Below the pieces are notes generated by a model, which searched no databases, was not told where the DNA came from, and saw nothing but the letters and a program-made list of their open reading frames with translations. From Chitiniphilus purpureus (GTDB taxonomy: Bacteria > Pseudomonadota > Gammaproteobacteria > Burkholderiales > Chitinibacteraceae): 64,000 nucleotides of DNA. Made by a program: the position numbers and the translations under genes. The DNA lies in the NCBI RefSeq assembly GCF_025642115.1, contig NZ_CP106753.1, positions 1,449,501 to 1,513,500 on the forward strand, given 5' to 3'. This document shows, one piece after another, positions 1 to 9,187 of this stretch; position 1 is the first letter of the stretch, and every line of letters begins with the position of its first letter.

Positions 1-517
1 TCCAGATGAACGAGCCGCTGGCGCTGAACACCGCGGAGAAGAACGCCAGCATGCCAAAGAGCAGCGCCGCATCGGCCGACCGCAGATCCACCCGGGCCGG
101 CAACGCGCGATAGGCGGCTGTGAACACCGCAAGCCCCAATGGGTTGGAAAGTGCAAACAGGGCGGCCCAGCCCGCCGGCATGCCTGAGTAGAGCGAGAGG
201 GTGAAGGTGGCGAGATAGGCCGGCACGGCTCCCCAGAGATAACCGAACCACAACGCCCAGAGCGTACAGATCACCAGCGGCGGATAGACCGAGATGAACA
301 CGGTCACGCCGCCGAACACCAGGGGCAGCCCCGACCACTGTCCGGCGATGGCGGCAAGGCCAAGGCCGATGCAGGCGGCAAGGCTGGCAAGCCAGGCGGA
401 CAGGATGGCGAGCCGCTGGCGGCGCGGCGAGGTACGGTGGATCAGGGCGAGTGACAGTGGGGTGTACAGCGAGGTCGGATCACCCCAGGGAGGGACGGCT
501 GGTTTCTCGGACTGCAT
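1..517 (-). CDS. N-terminal part of a multi-pass membrane protein (gene leaves window)
   Basis: The frame is open from an ATG at 517 to the window edge (172 codons), so only the N-terminus is present. After about 38 hydrophilic residues it shows four to five hydrophobic helices (roughly residues 42-62, 68-95, 98-125, 130-145, 155-172). This layout resembles the membrane input domain of bacterial sensor kinases or diguanylate cyclases, but no signalling domain is inside the window, so that is only a guess. A transporter is also possible. I do not recognise the family. Confidence 0.6.
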   Translation of the reverse strand, partial: MQSEKPAVPPWGDPTSLYTPLSLALIHRTSPRRQRLAILSAWLASLAACIGLGLAAIAGQWSGLPLVFGGVTVFISVYPPLVICTLWALWFGYLWGAVPAYLATFTLSLYSGMPAGWAALFALSNPLGLAVFTAAYRALPARVDLRSADAALLFGMLAFFSAVFSASGSFIW

Positions 518-1086
518 AAACAGCTTGCTTCCTCAAAGTCGGGGTAACGGCCTCTGGATTGGCGACGCGCTCCGGGCGACGGCAGCGGATGCCGGCAATC
601 GGGTGGGGCATGGCCGCTGTCTGGGGTTTCTTCTGGATGGCGATCGCCTGTACTGCCGCGGCGACCGATCACGCCGGCAGCGCCAGGGGCGCCTAGTGCG
701 CTTTCGGGTCGGCCAGCAAAGCAATTCGTGCCGGGTCGCTATGGATATACGTCCTCTGGATCGGACTTGCATGACAGATTGCTATTGGGTGGCGCGAACG
801 GCGCGCTTTCTCGCCGGACCGCCATTGTGGTGTCTGCACGTGCACGCAACAAGCGCGTCAGGACAACGCTGGCGGTGCGATGTCCGGGTCTGCGGGCCAG
901 GGATGGCACGCCGTCCGCAGCGTAACCCGGCGCTGATGCGCAAGCGGCCCCGGGGAAGGGGCCGGGTGGGGGATGGTGCGCGCGTCGGAGAGCCTGCCGG
1001 TGGCATCGGACACGGACAGGCCTTGTGCTCCGACCATGGTGCCGATAGGGCGCGACGGCCGGCGACCATCGCGCCCGCAGGCCCGG
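518..1086. other. 569-base stretch without a convincing gene
   Basis: Several overlapping open frames exist on both strands, but they are Arg/Pro/Cys-rich with no start context and look like GC-rich noise. A GGCCCC/GGGGCC stem around 942-959 follows the 3' end of the leftward gene at 1087-1383 and could end its transcript, but it has no T-run. Confidence 0.5.
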
Positions 1087-1383
1087 TCAATCGGCGAGCG
1101 GCACCACATCGATGCCGTGCTTGCCGGCGGCGCTTTGCAGCCGGGTGATGAACTCACCCTGGTTGGCCGTGCCAGGGCTGGTGGGCCAGCCTTGGCCCAG
1201 CAGCGCCTGCGACAGCGCATTGGCGATCTTGCCTGCCGCCGCCTTGTCGCCATTCCAGGTTTCGATGGCGTTGCGCAAGGTCGCGTGGTGTTCCACCAGA
1301 TGCGTCAGCTGTTCCTGGGTCAGCTTGATGCCGGAAATGGACTGGATGTGGGCGATGACGTGCTGAGCGTGTGTTTCGAGCAT
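1087..1383 (-). CDS. Small hypothetical protein (98 aa)
   Basis: Not recognised. The ATG at 1383 was chosen because a purine-rich AGAGGCAGAGG lies just upstream, although the frame stays open further upstream. The product is soluble, with no signal peptide or membrane segment. It looks mostly helical (a histidine-containing helix at about residues 22-34, then another) and has a Gly/Pro-rich segment near residue 65. It has no obvious operon partner. Confidence 0.5.
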   Translation of the reverse strand: MLETHAQHVIAHIQSISGIKLTQEQLTHLVEHHATLRNAIETWNGDKAAAGKIANALSQALLGQGWPTSPGTANQGEFITRLQSAAGKHGIDVVPLAD

Positions 1384-2020
1384 GATGGCCTCTGCCTCTA
1401 CCGTGGATGGGAAGATCGACCGACCGTGGCGGAATTGGTTGACGTACGCCCGCCCGGCGGTGTCGTTTGCCTTCAGTCTGCCGACAAAGCCGCCAACCAC
1501 GATCGACAATCTTCACGACCTGCCGATGAGGCCTTCTGCCGCCTGCGGTGCCAGCTTTTGCGCCGCCGGCACGCTCCGGGCAGGGCGCGCACAACGTCCT
1601 GAACGGCGATGGACCAGACTTCCTTCGATCGCCGGCTGTATGGGTCATACGGCAAGCGAGCGCGCTGCGGCCGGAAGGGGTTTGTCGGCGGCGCTTCACC
1701 CACAATAGGAGTGCCATGGGATTGCTGCGCGGGAATCGACGCGGATTCAGGTCGTGGCATTTGCCGGATGGACCGGTGCGGTCATGGGGGCGGCCGTACC
1801 CATGCCTGTGGCGGTTGATATGTCGGCCGCCGGTGTGGTCTGACCGGTTGCCGATCACCAACCGGCGCTGTCGGGTTGCCTGTGCTGCGACCGCATCGGG
1901 CTGCGAACAGGGCCGCCGTGCGCAGCGAACGACCGCCCGGCCAGCGGGCGGCCGGGCGACAGCCAGTGCCGCAATGCCCGCAACGGCCGGTGCGGGCAGC
2001 GCCATCGGCGCCGCGGTCGA
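1384..2020. other. 637-base stretch without a convincing gene
   Basis: Open frames here overlap each other on both strands and have atypical Arg/Ala/Pro-rich composition. I see no clear ribosome binding site, terminator or RNA gene. Confidence 0.45.
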
Positions 2021-4474
2021 TCAGTTCGCTGTTGTATAGCGCGGCAACTGGTTCGGCATGAACTGTATCTCCCTGCTGCCGACCACTGCCGAGACGGCTT
2101 CAGCGGTCCGGGTGACATTGACTGCCGGATTGGTGCAGCCGATATCGATCAGGATCAGGCTTTGCTGGCTGGTTCTTGCCGAACCGGTCGACCAGACCGA
2201 ATGGAATTGGTTGGCGGCATTCGGCAACGGCATGGTGCGCTCGGTCGTCTGCAGATGGTCGTATCGATCAGCCCCGTCCAGCAGTTGTCGCATGCACAGC
2301 TGCGCGCCCTGGTAGCTGATCTTCACTTGGCCGTTGCTCTCGATCGTGGGCGCCAGCAGTGAATGGAAATTCCATTCCCATTTGAGTGGGGTCGACGCTT
2401 CCAGGTCATCATGAACAAGCAGCACGTTCTTTCCGACATACGCAAGTGTGCGCAATGCACGCTTGATGATGGTGCGATCGTAGGCTCGCGCCGCATCACC
2501 GGTGGTGATGGTGAAGCCGGGCTCGGTATGAAATCCCCGGATCCTGCCTTGCGCATCGTAATTGGTCGGCAGATTGCCGATGGTCGCCGACTGGCCGACG
2601 CCACTGGTTGCGGGATGGCGCGGGTCGGTATAGGTGATTGCGTTGTGCGCCTTGGTCTGCCGATACCAATTCTTCCAATAATCGCTGCCATACCTGTCGT
2701 ATACACCACTGTCGATCAGCAGCATTTCCGTGCCGAGGGTACCAGGGGCGCCGACCACAAAGCTGTTCTGATCTGCATGACTATGATTGAAAGCTCCGAA
2801 CGGGCTGGAGCGAAAGAATACGGAAGCGCGGTTTTCATCCCAGCCGCCATGCATGGCGACCACGCCGACCGACGGGAACAGTGCGGCTGTCGGGGCGGTG
2901 GCGGGTGCGAAATCCGCAATGGCAGATGCCTCAGCCGCGGAAACGACGGGGGCCACCAGGGAACGGATTGCCGGATTGTTCACATTGCTGTTGCTGACGC
3001 TGGTTGCCGCCGCGTTGAGCGGCTGTTTTTCGGCCAGCCATTTCGAGATCGGATTCGGCATCCGGGTATACAGCCAGTATCCGTAGTAACCCTTGCCCGG
3101 GCCGCTGTTGCCGGCACCATCGCCAAATTGGGAAAGCACGGTGCGCGCCATGCCTTGCACCCGCGGCGGTGCCGTGAACAGGCGATAACGCGGATAGTGC
3201 TTCAACTGGGTGAGCTGATACGGATTCACGTCGACGGTCTGCGCCAAGGCATCCCAGAACGGGGTGGTATTGTCGAGGAATTCCTCGCCGTAACCGCCGC
3301 TATTGCCCCAGCCGCCATCCTCGCTCCCATAGGGATGGACCAAGGCATAGGAGAAGGTCACCCATTTGTTGAAGAAATTGTGATCGAACCTGGGATGGCG
3401 GCCGGACATGACCGCCGCAGTGGCACCCAGCGCAATCACGGTCGGTGCGCTGTGCGAATCCAGCGGGTTGTGCTCCATTTTCCGGTAGGGCCCGCTGATC
3501 GCGGCATCAATGATCGCTGCACGCTGTGCAATGACGGCTGCCAGTTGTTCGCGTTCGGCCTGCGTGATTGCCGGATACAACGCATCGTACCCGACCACCA
3601 ATGCCCAGAGCGCGGTACGCGCGGCCGTGTCGTTGCTGCCATCGTATTTATCAGCACCTACTCCAGCCCAGCCCGCGATGTGCATCACCCGTGCCTTGAG
3701 GCGGTCCCGAACCTGCGTATTGCCTTCCGCCAGCCAGACCAGTGCCGCTTCTTCAATGCGCTGCATGACCGCTTCCGATTTGCTGGCAAGCGTGATGACT
3801 TCCCCGCTGGGCTCGGAGAGCGCACTGGGATGGGCCACATCATCCATCACCGCCTGGCGCACCTTGTCCCACAACGCTTTGCGCTCGCCGGCAAAGGTGG
3901 CTTGAATGCGGCTGAGATAAGGGGCAGGCAGGATCCGGGGGTGGTCTTTGGCGGCAGTGGCGAGATACCACGACCGCGAATCCTGCGGCTTGATGTCGGG
4001 AAGGATAAAGCTCGAATCCGGGCCGATCGAAAAGCGGCGCCATTGGCCGATGCTTTCTGGCTGCCCCCTCAGCCCGCCGACCACGCGCCATTCGTAGACC
4101 CCATCGGCCAGCAGTTCCTTGTCCAGCGGCATATACCAGTTGTGTGGCAGATAATTGGCGTCGATCTGCAGCAGCGTTTCACCGACCTTCCGCACTTGCA
4201 CCCGATAGCTGACTTGCTCGTCGGCCCGGGTGAACGCATGCATCGGCCATGTGAAAACCGGGGTCCTTTGAATGGCTTCTGCCCCCGCGTGGCTCGGCTT
4301 CACCGGCATCACCGGAGTACCGGCCTGCCGCCGCGTTTCGATCAGCTGCGTGATCCAGTCATCGGGCTGGGTGACGGCAAGGTCATCCAACTGGACGTAG
4401 GTTGAGGACCAGGCACTTGGTGCAAGGAAAAGCATTGAAATGCCGGCGGAAATTGCGCGACGAACAAGTTGCAT
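2021..4474 (-). CDS. Secreted DUF4962 / heparinase II/III family polysaccharide lyase
   Basis: This 817-residue protein is predicted to cleave acidic polysaccharide by beta-elimination outside the cytoplasm. An N-terminal signal peptide (about residues 1-23) precedes a Fn3/DUF4962-type beta region (about 25-155). An alpha/alpha-barrel follows (about 165-480, with the MEHNPLDSH segment near 333-341). The C-terminal heparinase II/III beta region carries the family signature HSHADQNSF (564-572) followed by a Tyr-rich stretch and AHNAIT (609-614). These His and Tyr residues are the expected catalytic neighbourhood. The length fits large alginate or heparin lyase-like enzymes. An AGGAG lies nine bases before the ATG. 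It stands alone with no sugar transporter nearby, and the exact substrate cannot be told. Confidence 0.85.
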   Translation of the reverse strand: MQLVRRAISAGISMLFLAPSAWSSTYVQLDDLAVTQPDDWITQLIETRRQAGTPVMPVKPSHAGAEAIQRTPVFTWPMHAFTRADEQVSYRVQVRKVGETLLQIDANYLPHNWYMPLDKELLADGVYEWRVVGGLRGQPESIGQWRRFSIGPDSSFILPDIKPQDSRSWYLATAAKDHPRILPAPYLSRIQATFAGERKALWDKVRQAVMDDVAHPSALSEPSGEVITLASKSEAVMQRIEEAALVWLAEGNTQVRDRLKARVMHIAGWAGVGADKYDGSNDTAARTALWALVVGYDALYPAITQAEREQLAAVIAQRAAIIDAAISGPYRKMEHNPLDSHSAPTVIALGATAAVMSGRHPRFDHNFFNKWVTFSYALVHPYGSEDGGWGNSGGYGEEFLDNTTPFWDALAQTVDVNPYQLTQLKHYPRYRLFTAPPRVQGMARTVLSQFGDGAGNSGPGKGYYGYWLYTRMPNPISKWLAEKQPLNAAATSVSNSNVNNPAIRSLVAPVVSAAEASAIADFAPATAPTAALFPSVGVVAMHGGWDENRASVFFRSSPFGAFNHSHADQNSFVVGAPGTLGTEMLLIDSGVYDRYGSDYWKNWYRQTKAHNAITYTDPRHPATSGVGQSATIGNLPTNYDAQGRIRGFHTEPGFTITTGDAARAYDRTIIKRALRTLAYVGKNVLLVHDDLEASTPLKWEWNFHSLLAPTIESNGQVKISYQGAQLCMRQLLDGADRYDHLQTTERTMPLPNAANQFHSVWSTGSARTSQQSLILIDIGCTNPAVNVTRTAEAVSAVVGSREIQFMPNQLPRYTTAN

Positions 4475-5234
4475 ATAACAGGCTCCTGTTTCGGTCTCGA
4501 TTCAATGGTCTTGAAAGGCAGCGGAACGTAGCATGGGACAATGTCGGGGAAAAATGCAGAGAATTCACATTCACGCCACTTGCATTTGTGAAAAGCAGAT
4601 GGGTTATGTGGGAATTGCTGGCTTACTGTGTAACTGACGTATCGTCATTGCGTATGCTGAAGGGCGGTCCGGATTCCTCTCCATTGCCCGTGTTTTCATA
4701 AACAGCATGGGAATTGCAGATCAATGGTTGCCATTGCGTATTTCATATGGAGGGGAATTGTTCTTTTCAGATTGAATTGCCTCGCGTCCATGCATTGCCC
4801 TAAACCTCGTCCTGATCTTCAAGGGCAAGGCTGTCGAGGTTGATATTGCCATATCCGGTTCAAAAACTTTGATATGACCGAAGACAGCAGCTGGAATCGG
4901 AGCGGGTCTGTGGCGTGGCCGGTCGATGGTGGTGTTTGCCCAGTGCGCTGCAGCGTGGTGCGGTCCCCAATCCCAAATTCGGTCAGCACCGCAATGGTCA
5001 GTTCGGCATGGCAGCCGCCTTGGTTTTCACCACCAGGCCGATGGGCAGACCCAATTGGATGGCAACGTTGTTGATGCTGATGTGTGCGCTGGATGAGGCC
5101 AAGGTGCAATGGCCCGATGTGGCGCGCTGAGAGGGGGCTCGTCGGAGCGGGATGGGATGCGGTCACCGCTGGGGCCGGCAGCGGGGCCGCCATGTTGGTA
5201 TGATTGGCTTGAAGATACGGATTGAGAGGATCAC
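4475..5234. other. 760-base intergenic region
   Basis: It lies between the leftward lyase gene and the rightward DoxX-like gene and is AT-richer in its first 350 bases, so it probably holds both promoters. Weak open frames at 4819-5193 (minus) and 4915-5130 (plus) look non-coding. I identify no RNA gene. Confidence 0.4.
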
Positions 5235-5621
5235 ATGAAAAAAGTGGGATGGTTAATGACTGCGCTCTTCGCGCTCTTTATGGTGCTCGGCTCAGCCGCA
5301 CCCAAGTTGCTCGGCGCACCAGTAGCCATGGAGTCGATGACAAAGATCGGGTGGCCAGCTCAACACCTCATGCTGATCGGTGTGATCGAGATCGTCTGTA
5401 CCGTGTTGTTTATCGTGCCAAGAACCGCACCCATTGGCGCAATATTGCTGACAGGGCTTTTTGGTGGGGCATTGGCCAGCCATTGGCGTGTTGATAGCCC
5501 GTTGTTCAGCCACACACTTTTTGGCATTTACCTGGGCGCACTGATGTGGCTCTCGTTGTGGCTTAGAGCACGCACCATCAGAAAAATCCTCCCACTCATG
5601 AAAAGCGCAGACCAGGAGTGA
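5235..5621 (+). CDS. DoxX-like family membrane protein
   Basis: This 128-residue integral membrane protein has four predicted helices (about residues 5-25, 45-65, 68-88, 92-112) and the conserved small-protein layout of the DoxX-like (DoxX_2) family: an early PKLLG segment, then GWPAQHL, then a Pro-rich turn before helix 3. Many relatives lie next to regulators or oxidoreductases, and their biochemical role is poorly known. GAGGATCAC precedes the ATG. The DUF4287 gene starts only three bases downstream, so the two probably share a transcript. Confidence 0.75.
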   Translation: MKKVGWLMTALFALFMVLGSAAPKLLGAPVAMESMTKIGWPAQHLMLIGVIEIVCTVLFIVPRTAPIGAILLTGLFGGALASHWRVDSPLFSHTLFGIYLGALMWLSLWLRARTIRKILPLMKSADQE

Positions 5622-5624
5622 CGC

Positions 5625-5840
5625 ATGTCTAAAGACGAACAGGTAAAAGGCCCCGCTTCGTATTTTCCTGCAATCGAAAAGAAGTACGGTTTTCCTGTGG
5701 GTCATTGGTTTGATCTGCTGAAGGATCAAAAAGGGCTCAAGCATATGGAGATGGTCGCTTGGCTCAAGAGCGAGCATAAGATGGGGCACGGTCACGCAAA
5801 TGCGCTGGTTGCCTACTTTCGCAGCCAAGAGGGCATCTGA
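5625..5840 (+). CDS. DUF4287 domain protein
   Basis: This small soluble protein (71 aa) matches the DUF4287 pattern: an ASYFPAIEKKYG start, a W-F-LL helix, a GLKHMEMVAWLK segment, and a GHGHANALVAYF C-terminus. Function is unknown in the family. Relatives are often stand-alone or fused to START/AHSA1-like domains. The short gap to the DoxX-like gene upstream suggests one transcript. Confidence 0.8.
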   Translation: MSKDEQVKGPASYFPAIEKKYGFPVGHWFDLLKDQKGLKHMEMVAWLKSEHKMGHGHANALVAYFRSQEGI

Positions 5841-6115
5841 AGTGTATTTGCCTGACCATTGCATCAACCGGACAGCAAAAGGTCACGCTTTTGGGGTTCT
5901 GCCGTTTCGCTGAGGCGTCGGTTGATTTGAACTCAGGATTCACATGCGCCCACAGGAAAAGTGCTTCATTTGTGCCATTGCCCTGCTGGTGCCGGACGTG
6001 CTGCGCTTGGGCGGCAGATCGGGATCGGATTTCGAGCCGTCGCTTTGACAAGCCGCCCATGTCGCCCCAGGTCGGTAAGCCGCCGTTTGCAGTTGATTGG
6101 AGATCAGAGCTCGAT

Positions 6116-6541
6116 ATGCGGATCATCAGTGTTATGCCCATCCTTCTTGTCGCATTGGGGTGGGGCTCATCGGCTGCTGCTGCGGCCTGCGCTGCCGACT
6201 TTCCCGGTTTCATCAGCCGGTTTGAAGACAGCCCGGCTTTTCAGCGTCAGCACACACGCTTTCCTCTAACTGCATCGCGCATCGACAACAGCGGTGTGGA
6301 GGGACCGCGGGAAGTCGTGTACACCGTCAAGCGCCACGCCGATCAAGACTACAAATGGATTGCCTGGCCCACGCGCTTTGCGCAGGCAGCGATCCCGTTG
6401 GTGCGTCGTATTGAGCAGGCACCCGGTGGCATGCAGGTGGTGACATTCACCAAGCCCGACACCGACCAACTGGTCACCTTCTATTTCGAGCGGTCGGGCG
6501 GGTGCTGGTCCCTGGTCAAGTTCGCCGACTTCTCGTTGTGA
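6116..6541 (+). CDS. Small secreted protein of unknown function (141 aa)
   Basis: The frame is open further upstream, but the ATG at 6116 gives a typical signal peptide (basic MR start, hydrophobic core to about residue 17, Ala-rich cleavage region near 20-26). The mature part contains PGFISRFEDSPAFQRQHT and a C-terminal GGCWSLVKFAD. It looks like a periplasmic alpha/beta domain of the DUF4348-like kind, but the assignment is tentative. The Cys after the Ala run is not in a clear lipobox. Confidence 0.65.
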   Translation: MRIISVMPILLVALGWGSSAAAAACAADFPGFISRFEDSPAFQRQHTRFPLTASRIDNSGVEGPREVVYTVKRHADQDYKWIAWPTRFAQAAIPLVRRIEQAPGGMQVVTFTKPDTDQLVTFYFERSGGCWSLVKFADFSL

Positions 6542-6560
6542 GCAAAGCGCCCTCTTAAAG

Positions 6561-6992
6561 ATGAGTGGACCGGTTATCGATTTGCCCCGCACAAGACTGA
6601 TCACCATCTATTGCCTGACAGGCCCGCCGGTCGGGGCAATGGTGGTGACGCTGGCTTCCGTCTTTGCACCCCGATCCCCGTGGGCAAATCCGCTTGAGTT
6701 GTTTGTGTTTGCGCTCATCTTGTCTTATCCGGTCGGCCTTGCTTCCGCCCTGGCCGCCGGTGTCACGCACGCGCTCGTGGCCACCCGTCTTCGCCCCGCG
6801 CTGGCAGTGCCGGTCATCTGCATCACTGCGGTCGTCGCCATGGCCGTGCCGGTTTCCCTTATCGGGCGGCCAGAGGTTATTTTCCGTTCCTGGGACTACT
6901 TCCTGGGTTTCGTGATGCCCCCGGTGCTCGGCGCTGCGGCCCTTGCCAGCGTTCTGTTGTACCGGCAACAGTCTTCCGACCGAACAGCCTAG
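6561..6992 (+). CDS. Four-helix integral membrane protein (143 aa)
   Basis: Not recognised. Four hydrophobic helices are visible (about residues 13-35, 46-68, 77-98, 110-132) with short loops and a short charged C-terminus. The gene starts 19 bases after the preceding secreted-protein gene and probably lies on the same transcript. Confidence 0.55.
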   Translation: MSGPVIDLPRTRLITIYCLTGPPVGAMVVTLASVFAPRSPWANPLELFVFALILSYPVGLASALAAGVTHALVATRLRPALAVPVICITAVVAMAVPVSLIGRPEVIFRSWDYFLGFVMPPVLGAAALASVLLYRQQSSDRTA

Positions 6993-7205
6993 GATGATCA
7001 ACTCCAGCACTGCCCGTCCTGGTCAGCCTGCTCCCATATGGGAATGGGCCACGCCCAGCATAAGCCGGGGCCTTGTCATCGATGTCGGGAAGCGCCGCTC
7101 CCATACCGAAGCCGGCCGGTAAAGGCATGGAAACTCGCAAAGCTGCGCGCCCAGCAGGCGCGGAACACATCTGTCCTACCTGCGGTGCCGATACGCCACG
7201 GCTGC

Positions 7206-7244
7206 TTGACTGCCTAGGTCGGCTGTCCTAATAATCGCTAGGAC
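7206..7244 (+). promoter_or_regulatory. Promoter with overlapping palindromic operator for tetR-yciI-tag
   Basis: TTGACT (7206-7211) and TAATAA (7229-7234) are 17 bases apart, a good sigma70-type promoter. The inverted repeat GTCCTA (7225-7230) / TAGGAC (7239-7244) overlaps the -10 element. The placement just before a TetR-family gene fits autorepression. Confidence 0.55.
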
Positions 7245-7263
7245 ATCTGACCCAGGGGCTGCT

Positions 7264-7845
7264 ATGACCTCAGCGCCAACGACACGCGACCAAATCGTCG
7301 AGGCCGCCGATACGCTGTTCTACCAGCGTGGTTACGAGAAGACGTCGTTTGCGGATATCGCAAGCCGGGTGAGCATTTCACGTGGCAATTTCTATTACCA
7401 CTTCAAAACCAAAGACGACATCCTGGCCGCGGTGATCGCGCTACGTGCTTCCAAGACGCAGGCCATGCTGCAGGCATGGCATGAGCAGGAGACGACACCG
7501 CTCGGGCGGCTGTGCTGCTTCGCCGAGATGCTGATTCAAAACCGTCACGCCATTCAGCGCTTTGGTTGCCCGGTGGGCACGCTCTGCACTGAGCTTGCCA
7601 AGGTGGAACATCCTTCGCAGGGCGATGCCAGCATGATCTTCGGCCAATTCCGCCATTGGCTGCGGGAGCAGTTCGAGGCGTTGGGCCTTGCGGCGCGCGC
7701 GGAACATCTGGCGATGCACTTGCTGGCCCGCAGTCAGGGCATTGCGGTACTTGCCAACGCCTTCAACGATGAGGCGTTCATCCGCTACGAAGCAGGCCTG
7801 ATAAAGGACTGGCTGCAATCCCTGCTTCCCGAGCGATCGCAGTAG
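7264..7845 (+). CDS. TetR/AcrR family transcriptional regulator
   Basis: This 193-residue protein has the classic TetR N-terminus: helix 1 with IVEAADTLFYQRGYEKTS, then a helix-turn-helix at about residues 28-47 and the recognition-helix motif GNFYYHFKTKDDIL. The C-terminal helices (50-190) should bind a small ligand and dimerise. The palindrome over the promoter 20-40 bases upstream is the likely operator, so the protein probably represses itself and the downstream genes (a YciI-like protein and the Tag glycosylase). The ligand is unknown. Confidence 0.88.
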   Translation: MTSAPTTRDQIVEAADTLFYQRGYEKTSFADIASRVSISRGNFYYHFKTKDDILAAVIALRASKTQAMLQAWHEQETTPLGRLCCFAEMLIQNRHAIQRFGCPVGTLCTELAKVEHPSQGDASMIFGQFRHWLREQFEALGLAARAEHLAMHLLARSQGIAVLANAFNDEAFIRYEAGLIKDWLQSLLPERSQ

Positions 7846-7913
7846 CTTGGATCGCTGATCCGCGCGGATTGGCGCCGCCGCTTTTGGATTTCCAACCGCA
7901 AACGGGAGTATCC

Positions 7914-8213
7914 ATGTACGTCATCTTTCTCAGATTCAGTCCGAAGCGCGTGCAAGCTGCTCAATGGTTGGCAGGACACCGGCAGTGGCTTCAGCAAGGG
8001 CTCGATGACGGCATATTCCTGGCTGCCGGATCGCTTGAAGACGGGAAAGGCGGTGCAATTGTCGCCACGAGTGTGGAGCAAGGCGCGCTGACCGCCCGGA
8101 TAGAACAGGACCCCTTTGTCGTCCATGGCATCGTGACCCCCGAAGTGCATGCCATTGCGCCGTCACTCGTGTCCCCCGGCTTCGCCGAACTGCTGTCGGG
8201 TGCCAAGCCATGA
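7914..8213 (+). CDS. YciI-like family protein
   Basis: This 99-residue protein has the YciI/muconolactone-isomerase-like ferredoxin fold pattern: MYVIFLRFSP as beta 1, HRQWLQQGLDDGIFLAAGS, then a DPFVVHGIV segment and a short C-terminal beta strand. The conserved H and D of the family are visible. The ATG at 7914 is preceded by CGGGAGTATCC, a better start than the upstream in-frame codon. Its stop overlaps the tag start (ATGA at 8210-8213), which implies translational coupling. The biochemical role of the family is mostly unknown. Confidence 0.75.
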   Translation: MYVIFLRFSPKRVQAAQWLAGHRQWLQQGLDDGIFLAAGSLEDGKGGAIVATSVEQGALTARIEQDPFVVHGIVTPEVHAIAPSLVSPGFAELLSGAKP

Positions 8214-8854
8214 GCGTGCCGACGACCATTTTGGGTACGGACGGCCTGCCACGCTGCCGCTGGTGCGCAATCGTCCCGGAATTCGAGGTTTATCACGATT
8301 GTGAATGGGGGTTCCCCGTTGCAGACGATGTCCGTCTATTCGAAAAACTGTGCCTGGAAGGATTCCAATCCGGCCTGAGCTGGCGAACGATCCTCACCAA
8401 GCGGGAGAATTTCAGGCGGGCCTTCAGGAATTTCGATTTTCACCAGCTGGCGCAATTTGGAGAAACGCAAGTCTCGCAACTGCTGCTTGATGAAGGGATT
8501 GTGCGCCACCGCGGCAAGATCGAAGCGGTGATCAACAACGCAAAATGTGCGGTACGGCTGCACGCCGAATACGGCAGTCTGGCCGCCTATTTTTGGCAGT
8601 ATGAAGCCCGCCGTGCCGCAACTGCCTTGCCGCAAACGATTTCCATCCCGCCACAGGCCACCGGTTTATCCAAGGATCTGAAGAAACGTGGCTGGAAGTT
8701 CATAGGCCCGACAACCGTCTACGCCTTCATGCAGGCAATGGGCCTGGTGAACGATCATGTGGCGGCGTGCGTCATCGCCAAGCGGGTCGACCAGGCGCGC
8801 GAGGCTTTTACCGTTCCTGGACGCACCCTGCAGTCGTTTGGACGGCGTGCCTGA
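8210..8854 (+). CDS. tag: DNA-3-methyladenine glycosylase I
   Basis: The enzyme excises 3-methyladenine from alkylated DNA and starts base-excision repair. At 214 residues it is slightly longer than E. coli Tag and has the same marks. The zinc-snap ligands are Cys16, His29, His183 and Cys187, from CRWC, YHDCEWG and NDHVAACV. The LCLEGFQSGLSW segment contains the catalytic-pocket Glu50 and Trp58, and the helix-hairpin region GIVRHRGKIEAVINNA is present. It overlaps the yciI-like gene by four bases and sits under the TetR-type promoter. The gene ends about 85 bases before the prophage left repeat and is intact. Confidence 0.93.
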   Translation: MSVPTTILGTDGLPRCRWCAIVPEFEVYHDCEWGFPVADDVRLFEKLCLEGFQSGLSWRTILTKRENFRRAFRNFDFHQLAQFGETQVSQLLLDEGIVRHRGKIEAVINNAKCAVRLHAEYGSLAAYFWQYEARRAATALPQTISIPPQATGLSKDLKKRGWKFIGPTTVYAFMQAMGLVNDHVAACVIAKRVDQAREAFTVPGRTLQSFGRRA

Positions 8855-8958
8855 AATCGAATGGGATGAATGGGCAGCCCAGCCGAATTCACCAGCGTCA
8901 GGCTCGGGGTTGTTGCAATTTGCAAAAACCTGGGTTGTGGGAAAGCAGCGCTGAAAGC

Positions 8959-8985
8959 AAAAACGCGGCTGGAAGCCGCGTTTTT
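8959..8985 (-). terminator. Displaced tRNA-Leu terminator copy
   Basis: A CGCGGC/GCCGCG stem is flanked by an A-run and a T-run, so it can work in both directions. It can also end the rightward tag transcript. Confidence 0.75.
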
Positions 8986-8988
8986 ATC

Positions 8989-9043
8989 TGGTGCCCGGGG
9001 TCGGACTCGAACCGACACGCCTTGCGGCGGGGGATTTTGAATC
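8989..9043 (-). pseudogene. Displaced 3' fragment of tRNA-Leu
   Basis: This 55-base piece covers the CCA end, acceptor 3' strand, T arm, variable arm and part of the anticodon arm of the complete tRNA-Leu at 49695-49779. The 5' half is absent here, because phage DNA starts at 9044. It is the host 3' end left behind by integration. Confidence 0.9.
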
Positions 9044-9187
9044 TTAGATTTTTCTCAATCAATAGAGCAGGTTATTTAGTGATTGCAACAAGGCGTAAGC
9101 ACGTCTCCGCGGCGATATTAGGCGCCGATACTCGCGCACAGCATTAGTTATTGCTGCATATCGAGTTCGGTGAATTTCAAAGTAGTC

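Larger units (their letters stand above)
8941..9043. repeat. attL direct repeat
   Basis: It matches 49646-49749 with one single-base length difference just downstream of the terminator. It contains the terminator hairpin and the tRNA-Leu 3' part, and identity ends in the anticodon arm at GAATC. The next base on the left (T9044) starts phage DNA. Looser similarity continues about 30 bases outside the repeat. Confidence 0.92.

Noticed and set aside
1154..2005. 283-codon minus-strand frame in the left flank
   Set aside because: Arg/Pro-rich, no start context, overlaps the better-supported small gene; typical GC-rich noise.
2363..4405. Long open frame of 680 codons on the plus strand opposite the lyase gene
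   Set aside because: It is the exact antisense of a well-supported enzyme gene, and its product is rich in Arg, Gly and His with no domain.
4819..5193. Possible transposase remnant in the intergenic region
   Set aside because: No transposase motif or terminal repeats could be seen; the frame is Pro/His/Gln-rich noise.
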